DNA of 64,000 nt from Stercorarius parasiticus (taxonomy: Eukaryota > Chordata > Aves > Charadriiformes > Stercorariidae), in the NCBI GenBank assembly GCA_013396915.1, contig VWZL01002048.1, forward strand, positions 372,001-436,000, given 5' to 3'. Position 1 is the first letter of the stretch. Each line of letters begins with the position of its first letter. Below are positions 1 through 61,610 of the stretch, one piece after another. A program made the position numbers and the translations under genes. The notes below the pieces were generated by a model, which was not told the origin of the DNA, did not search any database, and saw only the letters and a list, made by a program, of their open reading frames with translations.

Positions 1-1659
1 AGGAGAGTCCTGACGGTGATGGGACGGCAACGCGGGCCAGCAGCTGAGCCTCACAGCTCCCCGCGGACCTGAAATCCTAACCTGGAGGCATGCAAAGATG
101 TTAGTTCTGTCGTGCAATGCTATTCCTGGTTTTCCCGTCACCTGAGAAAAGAGTATTTGTGTGCATCGGTGGCAGAGGGAGTGCTGGTCCGTACAGGGTG
201 GCCGGAGAAGCCACGGGTTTGCATAAAGCAGCACCGGCAAAGGGGGCTTTGTAACGGCTTTGCTGAGGAGCCATTCTCAAAACTGTTTTCTTTTTATTAA
301 CACAGTGCTTTCCTATGTTTAACAGTACGCTGTGCTGCCTAATGGCTTTATGCCAACAAATAAAAATACGTGGAATGTTTTCAGACATTGGCTTTATATA
401 TATCGATAGCAACGCTCAGATGAAGCCCGGGGAGATGGTTTGGTTAGGTTTTTGCTGCTTTCAAATGACTTTTTTTTTCATCGGTGTAGCTTCTGAGCAT
501 TGATTGGGAGGTGGTAACATCCGAGATGTCAGGCCCTTGTTCGGGGACATGGGGTGAAACTCTCTGACCATTCCTTATTTTTTGTTTTGGAGAGTGAAAG
601 GCTTTCAGGGAGTCTTCCAGACAGATTTTGCAATGCTGTAAAGAAAACGTAATTTTTTCCCAGAGTTCTCTAGGCTTAATGGGTGTCGTGTTGATGCCCT
701 TGGAATGGCAGGTTTGCTTGCAGAATAGCTCATTGGGCACAAATGACGCCATCTTTTAGCGTGGCTGCTTTCGGTGTAGCCCTGAGAGTGCCTTGAGCCT
801 TTTTTTGGTGACCTTTCTTCGTTGATTCCTACAGAACAGGGAAAAATGGGCTTGTTTCAAATCCGCTGACGGGATTGGTGTCATCTGCTTCTCTCCTGCG
901 GCTCTGCTGTGTGGCACCTTCCCTGTGCTCCCGGGCTGGGGATGCTGAAGGTGGCACCTTTGTTCCTGCAAAGCACCCCCTTCCCCTGTGTGCTGCTCCT
1001 CGCAGTGGTCTCTGGAAGGGACAAACTTCCATTTTTACACCCCCCACATCCCCCCCCGGCCCAACTCCCGTTGCTGAGCGTGTCTGCTCCTGCACAGAGG
1101 AACTCCCCCCGCTCAGTTTCGTGCCTGTCTTCTGCAGAGCGCCCGTTCCTCACAGCCTGCATCGTCTTCAAGAGAAACTTAAAAAGCCCCAAGATACCGG
1201 TGTCTGCTTCTGTGTGTGTTCTGATACGAGAGGATTATTCATCTCCGAAAACTGCAGCCACGTACGGTCGGTGGTAAAAAACCAGACTGAACATTTTGTG
1301 CCTCGTTACTACTTGAATGCGCTGTACCATTCTCTCTTGCTATTTCTAGATGGCTTCCTGTTCTTTCTCATCGACCTTGCCTTGTTTTTCTGGTACACAG
1401 ACCTGACTCCAAGACTTAGACCTGGATCCCGCAGAACTTAACTTCTGATGGAAGTAACCCCGGGGAAAGCTTTTGCAAGATCAGAGCGTTTTTACTCTCT
1501 TTGAAGGCTGGGGGGGGTGACTTTCCTCATGCTCAAAGTCAAGATCTTTTCCAAGAACAATGAAGCCAAATCTGCACGCACAGAGGGGTGGGTGATGTCA
1601 GCACATTCATAGAGCGGCTTGGACACCTGTAAGCCCCGTCTCTCAGTTGAGCTCCATCT

Positions 1660-1872
1660 CAACACGAGGAGGAACTTCTTTCCTTTGAGGGTGGCAGAGC
1701 CCTGGCACAGGCTGCCCAGAGAGGTGGTGGAGTCACCGTCTCTGGAGACATTCCAAACCCGCCTGGACGCGTTCCTGTGCCACCTGCTCTGGGTGACCCT
1801 GCTCTGGCAGGGGGTTGGACTGCATGATCTCCAGAGGTCCCTTCCAACCCCTGCCATTCTGTGATTCTGTGA
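1660..1872 (+). mobile_element. CR1 LINE 3' fragment
   Basis: 5'-truncated CR1. It contains the end of ORF2 (…[20 protein letters not shown] reading) and the 3' untranslated tail with CAGAGGTCCCTTCCAACCCC, ending in two ATTCTGTGA-like repeats. This is the typical avian CR1 3' terminus, inserted in the sense direction of HDAC4. The left edge is approximate. Confidence 0.92.
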
Positions 1873-3453
1873 AGAAGTTGTCACACAGCAGACAGGGTTA
1901 ATTTGGACATCTTCCTACCTAGCATTGGTAGTTTCTGGAGTGAAGCTGGGTTGCTCAGCCAGGAAGGTTGTCTGCACTGGTCCTTACAGACTTTAAAACT
2001 GGTAAAAGCAGCGTGTTTCCTTTTGGCTTCTTCTGAGATGGGCCACAGTTTGTTGGATGGAAGGAGCAGAATGAGAAACTCCAGATTTTCCGAGGTTTGA
2101 GATGCATAAACCAGCATTTGAGATGCAAAAACCTCAGTCAAAAGTGACATCACAGATCTCACTGCAGTCCGTGGACGCGGTGGCTTTCATCCTGTGAATC
2201 CTTGTACCGGTGTCCATGGAGTCTGCTGGTAACGGCCAGCCTTGTCCTCTGTGCACCATTACTCAAGTTTCTTCGCTTTGGGGTTCACAGCTTTCCAGCA
2301 GAATATGGGGATTTTTCTGAGCCCTCAGCGGTGGGAGATGAAAAGCTGGTTGCCCCCTGAGCTCGGCTGCTCTGTGTTCCTTTGGTGAAGCCAAAGAAGA
2401 GACATTCACCCAGTGCATTTTCTTCTTACTTAATCTGCTGAGGTTGGACTTAAATTGGACTGACTTCTGGGATTTCTGAAGGCTGAATGCCTGACATAAA
2501 CAGCAGAAATGGCAGAGTTCACTGGGTGACAAACAGATAGGGGATCTTTCTTTTGGTAGCACGCGCTTGCTTTTTCTGTGGAGTCCAAACAGCTTTTGAA
2601 GTGATCAGATTTCCCTTCTTTCATCCTTTATGGCATGAGTTCGTCTCCCACTGAAATGTGTGTGGGGCACAATGATTTATTTTTCTTTAACACTTAGAAG
2701 CCTTATGGCCTCTATTCCAATTTAGAATTTCAAAATAAGCAGCAGGAGAAGGAATATTTCGCAGTTCATACCTCTGACTTTTCAACATCAATTTTATCTT
2801 ATTTTTGAACTAATTAAAATAAATTGGAAGCAGTCAAAGAGAACACGTAGGGAATCAGGGCATGGGTAAAGAAATGCCCAAGTGAGTCCTGCTGTTATAC
2901 CAGGAATATTGACCTGTTAATGTACGGCAGCACTGATAAATTAACATTCATAAACTTTTTAAGTCCTGTTGCTGCGTATGGTCTCTTAACAAAATTCCGG
3001 GGTTGTATGGGAGAATGAAGTTGCATTTAATAAATCATGTTGTGAATAACTTCAGTCATGTATACACAATACAAACAATGTTGTTGGATTAATCTCCATG
3101 TTTTAGTTCCCTATTTAACTAGTGGTGGTGCGTAAAAATGATAAATATTGTATTTATGCTGCTGGCAATTTACCTTTAAAAACGATGCTTCTGCTGCGCT
3201 TGCAGGAGCATCGGATGATGTTGAACATTGATTTTTAGCATGCAGCCTTCCTGCGGGCACTGCAGGCGCTGGGGCTGTCGCTGCGTCGTGTCAGAGGAAG
3301 AGCAGCACGGCGGAGTCCGCTTCACCGCTGTGTCCACCCTCCGTCAAACGGAGCTGAACCCGAAATCACACGCGAATGGCAGCTGGTGCCGTGTGTCAGC
3401 AGCCACGCTGCCAGCAGTGGTACTCCATCCTCCCTGCTTTTTCCTCCCCCCCC

Positions 3454-3556
3454 NNNNNNNNNNNNNNNNNNNNNNNNNNNNNNNNNNNNNNNNNNNNNNN
3501 NNNNNNNNNNNNNNNNNNNNNNNNNNNNNNNNNNNNNNNNNNNNNNNNNNNNNNNN
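3454..3556. other. Assembly gap (103 N)
   Basis: Unknown bases between a C run (…CTCCCCCCCC) and a CCCTTTTTTTTT tract. Homopolymers on both sides suggest a low-complexity stretch that was not assembled. Confidence 0.99.
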
Positions 3557-4013
3557 CCCTTTTTTTTTCCCTTGTTTTTTTTTGAGAAGTCCGGCAGGAA
3601 CACTCCGGTGAGGTCTCCCGTCCCTGCCAGCTTTCTGGTTTGGTCGCTCTTCCTTCACACAGGTGATTGGGAATGGTGCGTCAGTGGCTACAGCCACTCT
3701 CCTCTTTTTGCTTTATTCATAGTTGCTTCTTTGAAATGACCAAACCCCAGTGGTGGCTTCTCTAGCGGCTCCCATTACAGGATCTCTTTGTCCTACATCT
3801 CCATTCCCGAGGCTGGTTTAAGCATTGCATTCCCGCTCCAGCTCCTCTGCTCCCTGCACCCTGAAACACTTCCCCGAGGACGTAACAGCTCCTCCGGGGA
3901 CTGAGGCCTGATCACTTACAGCATGATAAAATCTCATTTAGAATTAAACATCTGGGGCTCCTTCCTTTCAGGACAATTTATATGGTTCTTTGCTTTACAG
4001 AGATTCCTTATTG

Positions 4014-4147
4014 CCATCCTGGAGGTGTTCAAGGCCAGGCTGGATGGGGCTTTGAGCAGCCTGGTCTGGTGGGAGGTGTCCCTGCCCAGGGCAGGGGGTG
4101 GAACTAGATGATCTTCAGGGTCCCTTCCAACCCGAACCATTCTATGG
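4014..4147 (+). mobile_element. CR1 LINE 3' fragment (second subfamily)
   Basis: Short 5'-truncated CR1 with the GTTCAAGGCCAGGCTGGATG block, GGTGGGAGGTGTCCCTGCCC and the TCCCTTCCAACC tail ending CCATTCTATGG. It shares the subfamily-specific middle with the reverse copy at 12266-12482, not with the copies at 1660 and 8022. Confidence 0.9.
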
Positions 4148-7100
4148 ATGTTCCCTGTTCCTGGTGCAAGGTGTACGGATTTCTCCTCCCCTTCAATAAT
4201 AGCTGTGTAAAGCACAGCAGAGGCAAATGCAAGGCGTTTTCCTCACCTTTAGAGGGGAAAATGGGCGAATGAACATGCTGGATACTACGAATTGAACTCC
4301 CTGCTTTCTGGAAACGCTCTCAGATACTCTGCTTCTGGAGAAAGGTAAAAATGAGACCGGAGTGGCGGTCAGGGAGCAAAAGGCACATACAGACACATTC
4401 CTAGCGCTATACCTTTGCAGATATTGTGGGCTTAGAGGGCTGAAGCTGCTGTGCAAGCATTCAGCCTTTTAGGAGAGGTGAGGAGTAATGGCATGGAAAG
4501 GAAACGGGGATACAAAATTATATATCCATATATAAGCTGCCAAACTAATAATGTGGGATCTCTTCACCTAGAGCTGGCCATCAGGGAACAGAACCGTCGT
4601 TCCCTTTCCTGGAGGCATTTGAGCCTCATAAACTTGAACACAGACGTTCTCAGTAGGGTATGTCTAACCAAGATCAGCCTCTTGCCCGGGAAGCTGTCAG
4701 CTGGGAAGGATTGTTTCCCTGCGTAGCGGAGAGATGCTGGCTGCGGGGACTTCTGGCACCGGGCTGCCTGCTGTCACCCTGCCCGAGAGCTGGAAAGGGA
4801 CACGTCCAGTATACCTTCAGCTGCTGATGTGTCCAAGAAACGAGATGACAGACGTTCGTTCTTCTGAGCTGTGCTTTCGAATTTTTGTGTCTTGGCTTCT
4901 GCTGAAAACCACAACGTTTTCCTCGCCCCCGTCTCCCAGTCCAACCGATTAATTCTGACTAGCCTCCGGTGCTCCAGGAGATATCTGCCGTACCGCCCGG
5001 AATGAAAACACGCTGTGACGGAGCCAAGAGAGCGAATCCTGAAACTGGAGCCCCAGCCTGAGACTTCAGTAAACAGGATGAGGAGAACATGAAGCGGAGA
5101 GTCCAGCCAAAGGAATGGCCAGCATTGAGATCGCTCTGAAATAACCCAATACAACAGTTCTCCCAGAAATCTGTCAAAATCCGTCCTTTGCTTCCACCCG
5201 TAGGCTAATGATTTTTCAGGGGGCGATTTGATGTGTATGTGTCTTGGCGAGTTCTTTCTTGGTCATCGCCTACGATTTTCCTTTATTTTTACAGAATCTC
5301 AGCTCCGCTTCCTTTTAAATACCTTATTTAACCCCTCCAAAACTGTAAAACTTTGCCAAAGCAGGCGGCAGATGATTTGCCTTAAAAACCCTGTTTGCAC
5401 CCAAACCCCAGCCTCGCTGCCCGCTGGGGGAGAGGATAATTACGTGAAGCTTCTGAAAGCGTGTAGCGAGTCATGCCTTAGCTCAGAACAAGTTCAGGGG
5501 GTGCTGAAAAGATATGTTTGGGGTGTCTTTTTGGTCTTGTCTGGCATTAAATTGTCAGTTTTGAAGCTGGTATTTTACTTACACGTCCTTACAACTCCTT
5601 TGAAGCTATCGCCTCCATCAGAGGCCAACCTCTTGTTCAGGGGTGGCAGACGAAGTAGTCGTACAAGGTCTCTGAGCTTGCCTGGAAGAAGTCCTCAGGC
5701 TGCAATCTTCTTGTGACAGGCTGGACCACGGCAGTGTGACCTTGGTCTGAGATGGAAACCATGTGCGAGGGGGAACGCTGACCCCATAGGTGAAGGATCA
5801 GGCTACCTTTTCATCAATGTTTCTTCTGACGCTAGCTGCCGGGTGCAAGTCGGAATCGCTACAGATACGAAGAGCAGCAGAAAGCGCTTTGGGTGATGTC
5901 CTACCATGCTGGAGCACCTTGAGTAGGTGATCTCGGGCACAGACTGAGATGCAAGTTAGGAGTTGGACACAACGCTAAGTTGCTTTGGATCACAGGAAAC
6001 GTTTATTGGCAACATATGCCGCCTGTTGTTCACCCAGTCCTGCATGTGTGATTATCTGCATGAGTAAGGGTGAGCTGTCTGGGTACAGGTAGTTTTATGC
6101 TCTCTTCCACTAATTGCATTAAGCTATTCAAAATATATATTATAAAAACCTAGGAGCCATAGTCTAAGCTTCAAAACCTCTCCTGCTTTGCAGATTTTAA
6201 TCAGTTTTACCATGGCGTGTGAAGTAAATGACAGAGGCACCTTTAAAACCACAGTTGTATGGGAAGGGAGAGCTGAGGAGCGTGGGCAGGGAGCAGTGCC
6301 TGGCTTTTGGGGGAAGAATAAGGCAGTGTCTGCGAGGTACTGGGATGCAGGAAGGATCGGCATTCTTGCTACTCGTCTGGCAAATCAAGGAGTGGCTATG
6401 CGAGTCATAATGCCACATGTCTTTGTGAAATACGTCCTCGTTCTCTCTGGTCAATGGGATCTGTGCCGTCAGCACTGCGCGCTTCCCAGGGGGGCACGGG
6501 CTGGCGTCTGGGCTGAGGTTGTCGGAAGATTTTGGAGCGCTCCCTTTCCACTTCTGTTGTAATGACTGAAGGAAACGGTTTTAGCTCCACTTTGCTTAAC
6601 GCGAGGTTTCTTTATGCAGTGGAAGTCGGCGGTGTGCTTACTGATAAGGTGTCAGTCCCCGTTCTAGGTGGACGTGCTTGAGAACTGAAGACAATTGTGG
6701 AACGTGGGCGCAAAATCCACTGCAGCGCCCAGTCCGTGCGGCTAGCTGGCTGTGCATAATTACCTGGAAATGCTCTACAGTCTCCGTATTACATTTATTA
6801 ATATTAATATATGCTAAAGGAGCACCAGCAACGCTAACTACAGGTACAGTTGAGCGTTTGTGCAGTTTTCATAAATAGTGGAAGCAGTGATATTAAACAT
6901 ATGCAGGAATCCCCATAGTTATAAATATTTACAAATATTTATTTTGGCGAGAGCACCTCATTCAGATGATCCTAGCTGCGCTCCCTGATGCAGTGTGCAT
7001 GTTTGTCACACGGCAGGCTCCTCAAATGGATGGCTGAACTAGTCCGAATGCAAGGGATTTCCCTTGGTGCATCACTTTGTATTTCTCAAATATTTAAATT

Positions 7101-8021
7101 TCATTACAGTCGGGGGGAAAAAACACGCTGCTCCAGCAACGCGCGGTTAACACGCGTGTGGTGCGGAGTCGGCGTTGATTCATTTGCCAGCATGAGAGAT
7201 GTCATGTATTATGCGGTACGTGAGCGCGATCTCGCTCAGTAATTAATAATCCTTATCAGAGCCACCGAGGCATCTCTCGGCGGGCCGTGAATTGCAGTTC
7301 AAGAGATTCCTACGAATTCCCAACTCGGGCACTTCCCAAAAGACCCGAGTGTGGGAGATTGTGTCCCACTCAAATCCTGCTCTGAAACATTTCGCCTTTA
7401 GACATCAGTAGGCTTTTTTTTCCCCGCCGAGATAGTCAAGGGAAGGTTAAGCGTCGGACCAAGCCCACAACGTGTGGGTATTACCTTTGAAGAAGTTCAG
7501 TGCTTGGTGCGGGAGGGGGGTAGGACCATGCTGCACTTGGCCACACATGGCTCTCCATGCTTGCTACCTGTTAAAATTTGCCTCGATTGCTTTCGCTGAA
7601 GCAGAAGCTTCATATTTTTCTGAAGTTTCAGTTTATTTTGTGCACAGGACAGCTTTTTGTATGTTATCAGATGTCCTGCTTCTCCTGGTGGTGGGGGGTT
7701 CTCTTGCTGCTTATGGGTCTTTTTTTCACAGAACATCAGCAGAAAAAAAAAAAACAAAACCATTTTAAAATAAGAAAATTAAATTTTAAACCCTCGGAAA
7801 TATAAAACTGGGGCACAGTCCTAGCATCAAGTGAGTTTTAAAGCTACAAAAGGTCCTTTTGTGCAGAAAACTGATTTAATGTGATAGTTAGATTCTCTCT
7901 GGCTCTATTATAAGAAGAAGGGTATTGTTGCGACCAGGACGAGCAGTGCCAAGTCTCACCTTGGGTCAGACCCCAAATCTGTATCCGAGGCCCTTGGAGC
8001 GGTTGTGAAAGCTGGATGCGA

Positions 8022-8176
8022 GAGAGGTGGTGGAGTCTCCGTCTCTGGAGACATTCCAAACCCGCCTGGACGCGTTCCTGTGCCACCTGCTCTGGGTGAC
8101 CCTGCTCTGGCAGGGGGTTGGACTAGATGATCTCCAGAGGTCCCTTCCAACCCCTGCCGTTCTGTGATTCTGTGAT
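8022..8176 (+). mobile_element. CR1 LINE 3' fragment, near-copy of the 1660-1872 element
   Basis: It begins abruptly at GAGAGGTGGTGGAGTC and runs to two ATTCTGTGA-like repeats. Over about 153 bases it differs from 1721-1872 at about four positions by eye. This points to the same young subfamily. Confidence 0.92.
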
Positions 8177-8735
8177 TTCTTTTCACTTTTCATGGATACG
8201 ATTGTAAAAGTTGCTTCATTTATTTTTTTTATTTTATTTTTCTTTTTTTCACCTTTGAAAAGATATGAAAACTATACGAGGACAAGGCTTTGTGGAAACT
8301 GGGGTCAAAATCAGCGGCAACAATACGTCTCTAATGAAACTTCTACAAAGCCATCCAGATACAAATTGGTCTTTTCATTTACATTTCACTACAGATGTCA
8401 GTGAAAGCACAGTTCCTTCTAAAGCATCCTAATGTATGTAAACCATCGCGGGAAGCATAGCATGCGAAGCCTAGGAGACTGCAGATGGAGAGAAAAGGCT
8501 CCTGATTTCATAAAAATAACAAAACCTGTTTTAACATATTGTGCATTAAATATTGTTCATTTGCATACTTTCTATGGCTAGGTTATAAAAGCCCACCATG
8601 TGGTGGACTTGTTGGAAGTCTGAAAAGATACTCTTTCCCCAAATGGAGATGTGTTAGTGGAAGCTGCTGCTTAATTATAAAACAAAAATAACCAGTTTTC
8701 TCTAGTGTGGGNTCGTTGGTGGGGTTTTTTTTTGT

Positions 8736-8736
<1 letters not shown>

Positions 8737-8767
<31 letters not shown>
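8737..8767. repeat. T homopolymer
   Basis: About 31 consecutive T, preceded by a T-rich run with a single N at 8712. The length is probably unreliable in a draft assembly. Confidence 0.9.
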
Positions 8768-8770
<3 letters not shown>

Positions 8771-10303
8771 TTTTGCAGGTTTTTAGAGTCTGGGTATGTT
8801 GTTGTTTACATAAAATTCAATAGAATTAGGAAGGAAAACATAGGTGCGATCACCGCAAGTTCTGCTAACCGGGGTTCGGTGTTTTACAACAGTCTGCCTG
8901 CTTGGAATCGGCAGCAGCAGGGACTCCTCCATCAAGAGTTTCCAGCAGATAGCCAGGCAGATTGTAAAGTACCTCTTACATCTTTATATAGGATTGTATA
9001 ATTTTATGTGTATTGTATATGGTGTATCCACGGCTGAAACATTGGAGAGTACAAATGTACACCCTCACAAATTAAAATAAGAAATTACGCCGTCAAAAGC
9101 ATAAATAGAAAAATGTGTAAAAGGAGAAGGGAAAAATCAGTGTACGTGGGGTGGGAGGCTTGCTTACACACATGCTGTCAGGGTTTGGAGAAGGATGGAG
9201 TGAGACATGTCATCGGAGGGAGCAGGTTCCCTGTCTTTATAGCTTGGCTGCGTCCCTTTCCACGTAGTGGATTTCGTGAACCTGGAGCAGTGGGTGGTAT
9301 CCGAGCACAGGCACCCATTAAGTCCAGCCTTGGAGAAGTCTCAGCTGTCGCCAGAGCGGGAAGGGTTTGGAAGGTTGAGGTTGCCAGCTTAAAATCAATC
9401 TGCTAGTTTATAAGCTGCCAACGTAAAGAGTGCGGTGCCGGCATATGGCGATTGGGGTGGTGGGGAGCCTGCATTTGGGGGGGTTTGCAAGGACAATCAG
9501 AGCGGCCCAGATAGTTGGCTTTAGCACGTATCTTGCCGGAGAGGGTGCAAATGAAATTGGGAGGTGGTAAATCTCAGTTTTNAATTTTCAGTGGAACTCA
9601 AAGCAGAAGCCCTGTGCCAGGGGAAGTGCCTTTCACAGCCCCGTGGAGGTCCTTTCACACCTAGCCAAGCTGTGAGCTGCTGAGACTTGTCCTTTGTCAT
9701 CTGCTTTTCCACAGCCTGGCTTGCTCCTGGCTGGCTCTCAAGATGTGGGATGGTCTCTGAGCACTGACAGGTACTGCCCCAGGGCCCGATGGGTCGAACT
9801 GTTGCCTCCAATCCCTGGTGGAATCCCCCCCTGGACCCAAAAAGGATGCTCTGGGCTGGGGACATCCACCCCAAATTTCCCGGGGTGGTGTGTCCACGCG
9901 TGTCTTCCAGGTGCTGGGATTTGGAGACCCAATGGGGGACTTGGACAGTGGATGGGGGCAGGAGCTTTTGGTGCTTCAAATCTTGAACATCCCATTATGA
10001 TGAAAGCTTTGCAAAGCTTGGCCTTAATTAAGCAGCTTGTCTCTCACGTCTTCCTGTGAACGAGTGTGAGTCGAGAGGGCCAGGCTAAATTTTTTCCTTG
10101 AGAGATTATTGGATATTTTTTTATAATGAATCAATTCTTTTTTAAGTAGGCTCAGAAACGGGTGGGGATCGTGCCCATAAGGCAGCTAGTGCTTTTGCAT
10201 TTAGCTTGAGGTGTGAGCTTTGCATGGCATGTTGGAAGTGACCAGCGTTTGATGAAGTTAAAAAGATACAGTTGTCCCGGTCCATGGGAACTCTTCTATA
10301 TAC

Positions 10304-10316
10304 AGAGAGAGAGAGA
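10304..10316. repeat. Short (AG)n run
   Basis: Six to seven AG units in the first intron. Confidence 0.85.
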
Positions 10317-10992
10317 AGGACTTTTGGAGAAACCAAAGTCATACATAATTAAAGGCTTATTCAAAAAAGCATACGCGCAAGGGAACTGAACAGGTCTTGC
10401 AAAGCCTGCATTGATGATGGTGTATTTTGCTGCGAGTGCCTGGCGTGGTGAGCTCAACGATATTCCTTCAGCTCATGATTTGCACATGGTGAACATGTGA
10501 GTGTTCATCATTCCGGTGTCCTAATGGGGTTTCACTTAAAACAGATGATGGAGAGAAAACGAAAGGTCTACCTGGAGTAGCGGTTGGAGCGGCTCAGCGG
10601 ACGGTCCGGGCACTGGACTGCGGCAGGGCAGTGGTGGCAGCAGCCGGCTCGTGGAGCACAAGCCGGGGCCTGGCCTCACCCTTTGGCAGCAGGGAAGTGG
10701 TCGGGGAAGCACCTGCCTGGGTTGCTTTTTGTCGCTTTCTCAAGTTAGGTGCTTTCTGAACAGGATGCTTGTGCTTGTCAACGGACTGTGCCCTGGAGCT
10801 TGGAGCATATAGTGCCTGTGGTTTAGTGTAAGTGCTTTACTGAGCTAGAAATCGGGCTACGTGAGGTGAGACGTGGTGCAGGAGCCTCTAGAGGAGGAAA
10901 ATGCCATTTTTTTCTGCTTCTATGAATTAAGCAACATTATTGTCACCCGATAGCAGCTTCTGGTTTAGCTCTGGGAAGTCTGACAGTGTTAA

Positions 10993-61610
<50,618 letters not shown>

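Noticed and set aside
1..100. Possible upstream HDAC4 exon at the window start
   Set aside because: It is GC-rich but encodes nothing like the HDAC4 N-terminus, and no acceptor-donor pair is convincing.
875..1441. 188-codon open frame with a hydrophobic C-terminal segment
   Set aside because: Several other frames are open over the same GC-rich stretch, as expected from composition, and there is no family resemblance.
9521..10059. Overlapping open frames on both strands
   Set aside because: Nearly all frames are open, which reflects few A/T-rich stop codons and not a gene.
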